Positions 23,168 to 32,767 of a DNA stretch of 64,000 bases are shown here, one piece after another. The stretch comes from Kitagawia praeruptora (taxonomy: Eukaryota; Streptophyta; Magnoliopsida; Apiales; Apiaceae). The position numbers were made by a program, and so were the translations under genes. The notes below the pieces were generated by a model. That model searched no databases. It saw only the letters and a program-made list of their open reading frames with translations, and was not told where the DNA came from. Location of the stretch: assembly GCA_037693485.1 (NCBI GenBank), contig CM075347.1, positions 64,576,501 to 64,640,500 on the forward strand, given 5' to 3'. How positions within the stretch are numbered: the stretch's first letter is position 1; each line of letters opens with the position of its first letter.

Positions 23168-23447
23168 CTGCTTTTGGTAAGCCTTGAATTCTGGAGTCTG
23201 CGCATACTTCAGGCAAACTGCAAGTCCCCCAATTTTGTGGTTATGAGGACCACCCTGTAAAAATGATTCACTAACATTAACTGGAACAATATAAAAAGTA
23301 ATCACATTCATGGTAATAGGGCTGGTACAGAGCCTAACTACCTGTAAACCTGGGAAAACCGCATTGTTGATAGCAGATTCTAAATCAACACCAAGAATAG
23401 GGTCTTTTTTTTAAGAAAATCATACCGCCTCTGGGGCCTCTCAAAGA
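23168..23447 (-). pseudogene. Captured serine hydroxymethyltransferase exons
   Basis: Two consecutive exons lie on the minus strand. Exon 23447-23342 begins SLRGPRGGMIF, the segment following the PLP-lysine region of SHMT, and ends FPGLQ. An extra A in its A/T run near 23405-23412 breaks the frame. Exon 23254-23168 encodes GGPHNHKIGGLAVCLKYAQ and ends at a GT donor. Both are flanked by AG and GT, and the intron between them is retained, so the capture was of genomic DNA. SHMT interconverts serine and glycine with tetrahydrofolate; this fragment lacks the rest of the enzyme. Confidence 0.85.
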
Positions 23448-23840
23448 CTGTTTAGAAAATTTTGTTAGCTTATGTATACACAAAACTCTAACCAGAGATT
23501 TTTTTTAAAACAAAGAAGCGGCCTCCAATACAATCCAAACTAAGAGAAAGTGAGAAACATGTATATATGTATCTTGATATTACAATTGTGTAACAGTATT
23601 CCATTATCATCTAAAATGACACCTGGCAAATTATAAACAAGTCCATTATCAATAATCCTTTTCCACTGGGACAGTTTACCAAAGAACATCTCAGACCAAG
23701 GAACCACAATGATATCAGACCACATAGATAAATTTCTCTGTATATTTTAGATAATGACCTAGTATTTAAGAGGAATAACTCAGCATTGAAACCAAGATAA
23801 ATTAAAAAAAGAATTTCTTAATGTGCAGTCAAATACAGAC

Positions 23841-23878
23841 CTGCGTAGCTTTCTCCCATTATAAACAAGTCTCGCTGC
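23841..23878 (-). pseudogene. Captured exon, serine carboxypeptidase-like
   Basis: This 38-bp open segment between AG and GT reads QRDLFIMGESYAG on the minus strand. GESYAG is the nucleophile motif of serine carboxypeptidases (catalytic Ser in GESYA). It lies between the acyl-CoA synthetase and SHMT pieces in the same orientation. It is short, so chance cannot be excluded. Confidence 0.5.
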
Positions 23879-24015
23879 CTATATTGAGGAAAAATAATAA
23901 ACCAGCGTTTCAAGAACACGAGATTGTCCCTGGACACTTAACTTTAAAACCACACTTAACCAAAGGTCACTTACATACTAAATTTTGAAAAATTATCAAT
24001 AGTGGGTAAATTTAC

Positions 24016-24720
24016 CAGCATGCTAATAACCCATTTTGTGCAATTAGGTCCAAAGATCCCACATCGTGCACCCTGCGTACGGGAATCAAATTACATAAAG
24101 AAATTATGATTATTACCAAAAGAAATTGAAATTGTCCAGTAAACAAATTTCATAATTGCATGATGCATTTGAGCATATTGATAGTCCTACGTATTTGCTG
24201 CAAATTGATGAAACAAAAACAAGATTATTCATAAAAGGGGCACAAGCTGATAGCCATTAACCGCCCAACTTTAGGTTCACTAATCACCACTAAGCAGCAA
24301 AAGGCCAACAGGTTTGTAAACTGTGATTTTTGATATGATTTTTGACTAACATTTCTTCTTGTTAAAAAAAGTCTCCAAGAAGCATATGAACTAAGAGGTT
24401 GGATTTACTATAATACAGGAAACCAAGAAGAAAACTACATCTGGTGTGCGCAAGTGACTTGCCTGGTTAGCACCACAAAAACGAATGAAAGCTCCAATTT
24501 GTAGAACTATATTGTACACTTGCTTGTAAGTTAACCAGGCATAGTTTCCTGCCTGCAAAAGTAGCTACATATTAAATAAATTGGAGAACATAATAATAAT
24601 ATTATTATTATAATTGGAAAGAAAAAAAACACAATGTGCAAGGATTATAACCTCCCCCTTTACAATCTGTCGCTGCCCAAGCATTTTGTTATAAGGATAT
24701 TTTTGAGCAGAAACTCTAGA
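24016..24720 (-). pseudogene. Captured long-chain acyl-CoA synthetase exons
   Basis: Three minus-strand exons occur in correct order. About 24720-24652 encodes VSAQKYPYNKMLGQRQIV. 24552-24463 encodes AGNYAWLTYKQVYN and is exactly 30 codons. 24072-24016 encodes GARCGIFGPNCTKW and is exactly 19 codons. Together they follow the N-terminal region of plant LACS enzymes (KYP.N.MLG, then YVW.TYKEVY, then CGIYG.N...W). Introns are present; one donor reads GC instead of GT. LACS activates fatty acids to acyl-CoA; this fragment stops before the AMP-binding motif and cannot be active. Confidence 0.82.
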
Positions 24721-25873
24721 ACAACATAGCAGCATAGTTAGTTGTTGTTATACACTGGAAATGTTCATGTTATTTATTAAGGCCTTGCTTTCTGCGAGTT
24801 GTAATTATTACAGACCCCTCAAGTAAACATACTTGTGAAATTTTCATCAAACAATGAAATCATAAGGAAAATTCAATATCGTAAGTAATTATTTAGTATT
24901 GTTTAAACAGAAAGAATTCATCTAATTTTAGGAAATAAGGAAAATGAAATCATATATGACGCTATCTAATGTACCTATGTAGAAACAGGATTTATTAACA
25001 TAACACAAACTCAAAACAGAGCACAAATGTAACAAAATGAAGCCCAAACTCACTACAAAAAAATACAAACACAAACTCGATCAATACAAAAAACTCAGAT
25101 TTTAAAATTCCCAAATTAAAGCCCTAATTAACATAAACACGACATAAACACATAAAGCCTAATTAACAAGCACAAAAACGAATATATAAGAACTCAAATT
25201 AAATAAAAATTAAAATCCCAAATTAAAATATTAGGGAGACAGAGATACACAGAGAGATAAAGATACACGGAGAGTGATTGAGATATATACACAAAGAGAT
25301 AGAACAATGAGATAGAGATAACACAAAATAAAACCCCAATTAATATCGAATTATAACATGAACCCTAATTAATTGATGTATGCGTAATCGATTAAGGAAC
25401 AAACCTTATTCGAGCTTTAGTGTTCGTCGAGTTTGAATGTTCGAACTTGAACCTTAATTTGAAATTCGCATCTTTCTCTTCTTTAGCCTCTTTGTGTATT
25501 TGTGTGTGTTTTTGTGTAAGTGTTTTGTGCTTGTGTTTGTTTAGGTGTGTAATATTTTGTTTTTATTTTTCTTTTTGTTTAGTAATCTTGCTTGTTTTGA
25601 TGAGCGGGGAAAAAAATATAGAAAGCCCGCTTCTTTTTCAACAGCCCGCCTATATATTTTGGTCCAAAATTCTTACTCTACAGCAACGGCTTCTAATATC
25701 GTTGCGACTGATATCAAGTTTTATCTAACGTAACAATTTCTTAATTCAATTGCAATGCTTTAAAAAATCGTTACAATATCTTTGAAATTGTAAATTTTTT
25801 TGAGGAAATAGCAACGCTTTTTGAGTTTTTTTTTCACAGTTCGTTGCAAAATCCATTTTATGGTGTAGTGACA

Positions 25874-26329
25874 TCTATACCTAGACCAAGGGACATGCTT
25901 CAGAATTCTTCTAGTAGGAACTCAGTTTCTGCTGAAGATGTGAATGGACCGTCTGAACCAAGGAGAAGCACTAGAGCTAGAAAAGCAAAGTCTTTTGGAG
26001 ATGACTTTCATCTTTATCTAGTAGAAGGCTCTAGAGATGAAATTGAATATCAATACCAATATTGTTTTGTTATTGAGGAGGATCCAAATACTTTTAGCGA
26101 AGCTATGAAATCTAGGGATGTTGCATTCTGTAAAGAAGCTATCCAAGATGAAATGGATTCTATCATGAATAATAATACTTGGGAATTGAGTGATTTGCCC
26201 CCTGGCTGTAAAGCATTGGGAAACAGATGGATCTTCAAAAGGAAAATGAAGGTGGACGGTACCATAGATAAGTTTAAAGCCAGATTGGTAATCCAAGGTT
26301 TTAGACAAAAAGAAGGGATTGATTATTTT
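25874..26329 (+). pseudogene. pol: Copia-A linker and start of reverse transcriptase
   Basis: This continues the pol frame after the CACTA element: IPRPRDMLQNSSSRNS, a charged linker, then the start of the copia RT region (IQDEMDSIMNNNTWEL, FKRKMKVDGTIDKFKARLV, EGIDYF). The SIRE element splits it after Phe. The frame resumes at 38517 with DTYAPVSR, the normal continuation. Confidence 0.9.
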
Positions 26330-27082
26330 TGTTAGGAATAATTCATAAGTTGTGATGTTAAGAATAGAATTTACACATTATACTTCTTGTAATCCTGATC
26401 TTATAAAGGATTTAGCACTGTATATAGGATTTATGTGTAAGACAGTTATCTGTATAGTTTAGTCAGGAATGAACAGTGTATCGGAGACTACATGTCAGGA
26501 ATAGAGAGCAAATCCTGATGACGGTCCAATACTGATGGTTGATCAGATACTGATGCAGTGTGCAGATCCTGATATCAGTCGTGTTACTGATGATGTCATT
26601 ATGGATGCTACAGAAACTGGCAAGTGCTATAAAACAGGATCGTTGTTTGAAGAACAAGCAAGAAGATATTATGAAGGAAAGAGTTTTTCTATTGAAGGAA
26701 ACTATCGACTAGAAGGCAGAACATTGTCATGTATAGATTATATCTTTCTATTATTAGTTGATAGGTAGCATTATAAATATTCTCTCAATATCATTGTAAA
26801 GAGCGGACGAAGTTGTGAGACGTGAGTCGAACTAGTGAATGTGCGTAGCTCTGTATAAGGTTTGTATTCGAGAGTACGAAACAAACAGAGAGATATTTGT
26901 ATTGTCAGCAGCTGCTAAAGGTATTTGTACACCTTTGGTAGAGTTTGTATTTGATCTTATTAATACAAACAAGAGTTTGATTCATTCGTTTATTTTTGTT
27001 CTTATAATCAAGCAAAAATCAGACACGATTATATAACTTGTATTCAACCCCCCCCCCCTTCTACAAGTTATTCGAGTTAACA
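26330..27082 (+). repeat. SIRE 5' LTR
   Basis: 753 bp, TGTTAGGAAT...GTTAACA, with TATA box TATAAATA at 26772-26779. The U3 part (26390-26620) is crowded with TCCTGAT and TACTGATG words. The ORFs 26535-26768 and 26839-27036 recur in the 3' LTR only because the LTR is repeated. Confidence 0.95.
26772..26779 (+). promoter_or_regulatory. TATA box in SIRE LTR
   Basis: TATAAATA lies about 310 bp before the LTR end and is conserved at 38203-38210 in the 3' LTR. It is the probable promoter for the genomic transcript. Confidence 0.5.
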
Positions 27083-27084
27083 AT

Positions 27085-27097
27085 TGGTATCAGAGCA
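27085..27097 (+). other. SIRE primer binding site (initiator tRNA-Met)
   Basis: TGGTATCAGAGCA lies two bases after the 5' LTR. It is complementary to the 3' end of plant initiator methionine tRNA, the usual primer of copia elements. Confidence 0.9.
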
Positions 27098-27131
27098 GGT
27101 TGATTTCGAGTAATCATAAAGATCTGCAATC

Positions 27132-29423
27132 ATGTCTGGTTACAAGGATGGGAATACTAAAATCCCTATGCTCAAGAGAAACGAATATACTCTATGGGAA
27201 GTAAAGATGCTGCATCATCTGGAAGCAACAGATCCTGATTATCTTGACAGAATCAGAGATGGACCTTTTGTTCCAACAAAGGTCGTTGGACAAGCAACAG
27301 TTGATGGTGTGGTTGTTCCAGAACATACAGCAGAGAAGCCAAAATCTGAATGGTCAGATAAGGACAAGGAGAATGTTCTCAAAGATGCTAAAGTGAGAAA
27401 CATATTATTCAACAGTCTTGATTCTGTTCTCACTAACTATGTTCTCTCTTGTAAAACTGCTAAGGATATATGGGACAATCTTAAGGTTCACTGTGAAGGA
27501 ACTAAGCCTGTCAGGAAGAATATGAGGACATTACTTATACAACAGTATGAGTACTTTGAATCCAAGTCTGGTGAGTCACTTACTGATACCTTTGATAGGT
27601 TTACAAAACTCATCAATGAGATGGCCATGCATGGTAAATATTATGACTTGGAGGATATGAATACAAAGTTCATGAAAGCTTTGCCTGATTTCTACAATGA
27701 GAAGATATCTGCGATTGAGGAAGCTAATGATCTGGATGAGATTTCATTAGAGGCAGTATATGGAAAATTGAGAGCTTATGAACTTGACAAGCAGCAGAAA
27801 AAGAGCAGGAGTGAAGGAAAGATGAAGACTATTGCACTTACTGCTCAATCTGAAGTAAAGAAGCTTCCTGAAGAACAGCATGAAGAGATTGCTGTAAAGA
27901 ATTCGAGGAAGAAGAAAAGCAAAGAAAGTTCTGAGTCAGAGACTACTGATATGGACTCTGACAACAATGATTCTGAATCTGAGATGCAAGAACTCTTTGC
28001 TATGTTTGCTAAAGCTTTCAAGAAAGGAAGATTCAACAGGAGAAGATTTAGCAAAGGACCTTTTCAAAAGAAGGAGGAGAAGAAGAGTGACAAGAGCAAA
28101 AGTACAATTGTCAAGCTTGATAAGGCCAAGATCAAGTGCTTTAACTGCAGCGAGCTTGGACACTTTGCTAGTGAGTGTAAGAAGCCTAGGAATTCAGGAA
28201 AGGGTAATGCACTTATGGTCACACAGAAAGATTGGGCTGATTCCAGTGACTCTGAAGATGAATTGGATTATGAAAACATTGCATTGATGGCCAATAGTTC
28301 AGACAAACCTGGATCTCCAAAGAAAACTTCTCCATCCTCTGTTAAGGTATCACTTCACTCTCTTGATTCATTTGATAGCTTAAATTCTGATGAAATTAGA
28401 TCTATCCATGCTGAGTTTAAGAATCTTATGACTAATTTTAGAATTCTTACTTGTGAAAGAGATGAACTTAAGGTTAAGAATGATAAATTAGTTGATAGAA
28501 ATAATTTTCTTGAATCTGAATTAATTCAAATGGAAGAATACAAGTTGAGTTCTGATAAAGCTAAGCATGATTATAGTGTAATTCTTGAGGCTTATGACTA
28601 TGTCAGAAAAGAACTAGAAGAAGAGAGAGATGTGATTAAGACCATTAACAATTCCAGTAAGAAGACAATAGAAATCTTTGAGAGTGGAATTCGTGGTAAG
28701 GTTAATGGTTTAGGTTTTGATAAGGCTAGACAAGAAGAAAAAGTAGCTATTGTCAATGATGATAGTAAGGCAGAAGCTAACACATCTAAATCTGAAGGTA
28801 AGAAAATTGTTTCTAAACCTAATCATGTTAAATTTGTTGATTCAAAAGGTACCCCTGTTGTACACAAGAGAATTAACAATAGTTTTTCAGATGAGAAAGT
28901 GTTAGAGAAACCTAAGAATGTAAACATAGGGTTTCTGTCTAAGTCTCAGTTGAAACAGAGATTAGATGGTCTTTCAGAGTCTAGCAAGATCAAGAGAAAT
29001 AGGAATGGAAAAGAAGGTATTAACAAAGAGAATAATTACAAGAATGTACCTGATGCACCTAGGAAAAAATGCTATAAGTGTGGAAATCATAATCATTTGG
29101 CCCTAGACTGCAATCAAAAACCTTCTTGGAAAACTGAGTCCAGATTCCCCAAGACTCAGAAAATTCAATACCAACCACAAAAAGCTTGTTATCATTGTGG
29201 TAGTTTACTTCATTCCATTTACATGTGTAGAGAATATCATGAACTGTATTATGACTATTATTCTTTGAAATCTGAAACTCCTAGTCACAAACAGCTTGTG
29301 AGATCAGAGTCTAAAGTTGACTCTGCAACAGGTAAAATAAATGCAAAATCTTCAAAGTCTGTTGTCTCTAAATCTAGTAAGAAAGGATCCAATCAAAGTT
29401 GGGTCCTAAAAAATTCTAACTAG
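27132..29423 (+). CDS. gag: SIRE gag polyprotein
   Basis: An intact 763-residue Gag, the structural protein that packages the element RNA into virus-like particles. The ATG at 27132 is the first after the primer site. Residues 1-250 form the copia gag core (LWEVKMLHHLEATDPDY, AKDIWDNLKVHCEG, FMKALPDFYNEKI). A Lys/Glu/Ser-rich linker follows. CCHC zinc knuckles lie at about residues 336 (CFNCSELGHFASEC), 647 (CYKCGNHNHLALDC) and a weaker one near 686 (CYHCGSLLHSIYMC). Coiled-coil-like sequence occurs at about 430-520. It ends TAG at 29421-29423. Pol follows in another frame 11 bases later, after TTTTTGTTTGCAGG, which resembles a splice acceptor. Confidence 0.93.
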   Translation: MSGYKDGNTKIPMLKRNEYTLWEVKMLHHLEATDPDYLDRIRDGPFVPTKVVGQATVDGVVVPEHTAEKPKSEWSDKDKENVLKDAKVRNILFNSLDSVLTNYVLSCKTAKDIWDNLKVHCEGTKPVRKNMRTLLIQQYEYFESKSGESLTDTFDRFTKLINEMAMHGKYYDLEDMNTKFMKALPDFYNEKISAIEEANDLDEISLEAVYGKLRAYELDKQQKKSRSEGKMKTIALTAQSEVKKLPEEQHEEIAVKNSRKKKSKESSESETTDMDSDNNDSESEMQELFAMFAKAFKKGRFNRRRFSKGPFQKKEEKKSDKSKSTIVKLDKAKIKCFNCSELGHFASECKKPRNSGKGNALMVTQKDWADSSDSEDELDYENIALMANSSDKPGSPKKTSPSSVKVSLHSLDSFDSLNSDEIRSIHAEFKNLMTNFRILTCERDELKVKNDKLVDRNNFLESELIQMEEYKLSSDKAKHDYSVILEAYDYVRKELEEERDVIKTINNSSKKTIEIFESGIRGKVNGLGFDKARQEEKVAIVNDDSKAEANTSKSEGKKIVSKPNHVKFVDSKGTPVVHKRINNSFSDEKVLEKPKNVNIGFLSKSQLKQRLDGLSESSKIKRNRNGKEGINKENNYKNVPDAPRKKCYKCGNHNHLALDCNQKPSWKTESRFPKTQKIQYQPQKACYHCGSLLHSIYMCREYHELYYDYYSLKSETPSHKQLVRSESKVDSATGKINAKSSKSVVSKSSKKGSNQSWVLKNSN

Positions 29424-29434
29424 TTACTTTTTGT

Positions 29435-32400
29435 TTGCAGGGCACAGGAAAGAAGCATTCAATTATCTTGGACAGTGGATGCTCTGGACATATGACTGGA
29501 AAGAAGTCCCTGCTTACAAAGTTTGAGAGGAAAGCTGGCCCAGTAATATCTTTTGGAGATGGCAACAAAGGAGAAACTCTGGGATATGGCTCAATTATTT
29601 TGGGGAATGTCATCATAGAAAATGTAGCACTGGTTGAAGGCTTGAAACATACTCTTTTAAGTATAAGTCAACTGGGTGATAAAGGTTACAAATCAATCTT
29701 TGACAGAGAAGGATGCAAAGTCTTGAATATGCAGAATGGAGACATTGTTCTAACTGGTCAAAGGCATGGTAACATATATGAAGCCAGCTTAAGTGATACA
29801 TCTAAAGGAATTGTTAGATGTCTTTACAGCAAAGCAACAAGTGATGAAAGCTGGAATTGGCACAAGAAGCTCTCACATCTTAATTTCAAGAAGCTTAATC
29901 AACTTGTTAAACACAATTTGGTGAGAGGCCTACCTCAGGCGAATTTTGTGCAAGATGGACTTTGTGATGCATGTCAGCTTGGAAAGCAGAGAAGAACCAC
30001 TTTCAAGAGCAAGACTGAAAATTCAATTACTGAACCATTTCACATGCTACATCTTGATCTGTTTGGTCCAGTAAACATTATGTCTATCAGCAAGAAAAGA
30101 TATGCTCTAGTTATGGTGGATGATTTCACAAGGTTCACATGGGTGTTCTTTCTACACAAGAAGGATGAAGCTCCTCAGCAAATCATTGAACTCATCAAGA
30201 ATATTCATAATAACTCTGAGTACAAAGTCAAAGTACTTAGGAGTGACAATGGTACAGAATTCAAGAATTCTACAATGGAGGGGTTTTGTGCGGACAATGG
30301 AATCACTCAACAGTTTTCTGCACCTGGTACACCTCAGCAAAATGGTGTAGTGGAAGGAAAGAACAGGACTCTCATAGAGGCAGCAAGAACCATGCTTGCA
30401 GATGCAAAACTTCCAACCTACTTTTGGACAGAAGCTATTAACACTGCATGTTTCACTCAGAACTGTACCTTGGTAAATAGTCATGGAAAAACTCCCTATG
30501 AGATGATTAAAGGAAAGAAACCAAGTGTGAAATATTTTCACATCTTTGGATGCAAATGCTATGTCCTAAAAGTTCATCCAGAACAACTTGGAAAATTTGA
30601 AGCCAAATCGGATGAAGCAATTTTTCTAGGATATTCAGCATCTAAGGCCTTCAAAGTTTATAATCTCAGAACTCACATTGTTATGGAATCAATTCATGTT
30701 GCATTTGATGATAAGAAGTTTGGAATTTTGCAAACTGATGAAAGCCATGACAAATTGGAATTTGAAAATCTGAAGAATTCTGAGATACTCTCAAGTGATG
30801 ATGAAGGTTCTCCAGAAGAAATTTCTATTGCTTCTCAAAGGAATGCTGCTGTTGAGGGGGAGCAAATAAATCAGAGAGAACACAGTGATCATCAGGAGCA
30901 GACTAGTCTTTCAGAATCTATTCCATCAGGAATTGATGTTTCAGAGTCTACTCCATCAGGAACTGACCTTTCAGAGTCTACTGAGGAAAGATCAGTAACT
31001 AGCAGCAATATGGAATCTACTGATTCTATTGATCAAAGGAGAGTTTTTGAAGGTAGAGAGAATTCTTCTACAAGAGATACCACTAACTTAGGGAGAGAGA
31101 CTAGCAGAGTTGATTTACCACCTGTTAGAAAATGGACAAAGGATCATACTGAAGATTTGATAATTGGTGATCCAAATAGTGGTGTTCGAACTAGAAGATC
31201 AATTCAAAATGAATGCTTGTATAGTTGCTTTCTCTCAAAGAATGAACCTAAGAAGGTTGAAGAAGCCTTACAGGATCCTGATTGGGTAATTGCAATGCAG
31301 GAGGAGTTAAATGAGTTTGAGAGAAACAAAGTTTGGAAACCGGTACCAAGACCTAAAGATAGATCTATTGTTGGTGCAAGATAGGTTTTCAGAAACAAGC
31401 TAGATGAATCTGGTACGATTGTAAGAAACAAAGCAAGACTGGTGGCCAAAGGTTATTCTCAGGAAGAAGGCATTGATTATGATGAGACCTTTGCACCTGT
31501 AGCAAGATTGGAAGCAATCAGAATGTTTCTTGCATTTGCAGCTCATTCAAAATTCAAGGTATACCAGATGGATGTAAAGAGTGCTTTTTTAAATGGCAAA
31601 CTTGATGAAGAAGTGTATGTAGAACAGCCACCTGGATTTGTTGATCAAAAGTTTCCAAATCATGTCTACAAACTTGACAAGGCACTCTATGGACTAAAGC
31701 AGGCACCAAGAGCATGGTATGAGACTTTGTCTAAATTTCTTCTTGAAAATGGCTTCACAAGAGGTACAATTGACAAAACTCTATTCTTTAGAAAGATAAA
31801 AGGTGAATTGCTTTTAGTTCAAGTTTATGTTGATGATATTATTTTTGGTTCTACTAATGAAAAGTTGTGTGCTAAGTTTAGCAAGCTTATGCAGTCTAAG
31901 TATCAGATGAGCATGATGGGTGAACTAAATTATTTCTTAGGCTTGCAGGTCAAATAGACTGAGACTGGTATTTTCATTAATCAGTCAAAGTATATCAAAG
32001 ATCTTTTAAGAAGGTTTGATTTTCAAGACTGTGCAGTTGCAAAAACACCCATGGCAACAGCCACTAAACTAGACTCTGATCCTAAGGGGAAGAGTGTGGA
32101 TAATACTAGTTATAGAGGCATGATAGGCTCATTGTTATATCTAACTGCAAGTAGGCCAGATATAATGTTTTCTACCTGTTTATGTGCTAGATTCCAAAGT
32201 AATCCTAAGGAATCTCATTTAATTGCTGTGAAGAGAATCTTTAGATATCTCAAAGGAACTCCAAATCTTGGTTTGTGGTATCCTAGAGAATCTGATTTCT
32301 TTCTAATTGGCTATTCAGACTCTGATTATGCAGGGTGTAAGATAGACAGGAAAAGCACTACAGGTACATGTCAATTTTTGGGAAATAGATTGATTTCTTG

Positions 32401-32767
32401 GGCAAGCAAGAAGCAACAATCTGTTTCAACCTCAACTGCAGAAGCTGAGTACATAGCAGCAGGCAGTTGTTGTGCACAGCTCCTTTGGATAAGAAATCAG
32501 TTGCTGGATTATGGTATGACACTTAGTAATATTCCTATGTTTTGTGATAATACTAGTGCTATTAAAATTGCAGAAAATCCAGTTCAACATTCAAGGACTA
32601 AGCACATTGATGTCAGGTATCATTTTATTAGAGAACATATTGAGAATGGTACTGTGGAACTTCATTTTGTTCCTACTGACAAACAGCTTGCAGATATTCT
32701 AACTAAACCACTTGATGAGACTACATTCAGTAGACTAGTAAGTGAGTTAGGAATGTTAAATTTTTAG
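29435..32767 (+). pseudogene. pol: SIRE pol: protease, integrase, RT, RNase H; two stops
   Basis: One frame runs from 29435 to 32767 with TAG at 31382-31384 (where relatives have Trp in RWVFRNK) and TAG at 31955-31957. The protease has DSGCSGHMTG near 29471. The integrase has its zinc region (WNWHKKLSHLNF near 29850, CDACQLGK near 29970), HLDLFGP, RSDNGTEF and QQNGVVEGKNRT, the last with Gly where ERKNRT is usual. A Ser/Glu-rich linker with a small repeat (SESTPSGTDLSEST, near 30950) follows. RT has QMDVKSAFLNG and YVDDIIFGS (near 31827). RNase H ends with DKQLADILTKPL near 32680. Either TAG alone would block a full polyprotein, so the element depends on others. Confidence 0.93.

Larger units (their letters stand above)
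21678..25870. mobile_element. CACTA (En/Spm) element carrying host gene fragments
   Basis: This 4,193-bp element has ends CACTACACCATAAAA...ATTTTATGGTGTAGTG and duplication ACA (21675-21677 and 25871-25873), diagnostic of CACTA transposons. Subterminal GCAACG/CGTTGC words recur at 21700-22100 and 25680-25850, like transposase-binding arrays. No intact transposase is visible. The interior, read on the minus strand, holds exons resembling acyl-CoA synthetase, a serine carboxypeptidase and serine hydroxymethyltransferase, with splice sites kept. A further minus-strand open stretch, 23540-23725 (MWSDIIVVPWSEMF), and a C-terminus-like segment at 22375-22490 (ending DETNANEEQ) are unidentified; the second could be a transposase tail. 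Confidence 0.93.

Noticed and set aside
25420..25733. Two plus-strand ORFs near the right CACTA end
   Set aside because: Hydrophobic low-complexity translations of T-rich DNA. More likely the leader side of a minus-strand transcript.
26535..27036. ORFs in the SIRE LTR, repeated at 37966-38467
   Set aside because: Present twice only because LTRs are duplicated. They cross the promoter region and have no family.
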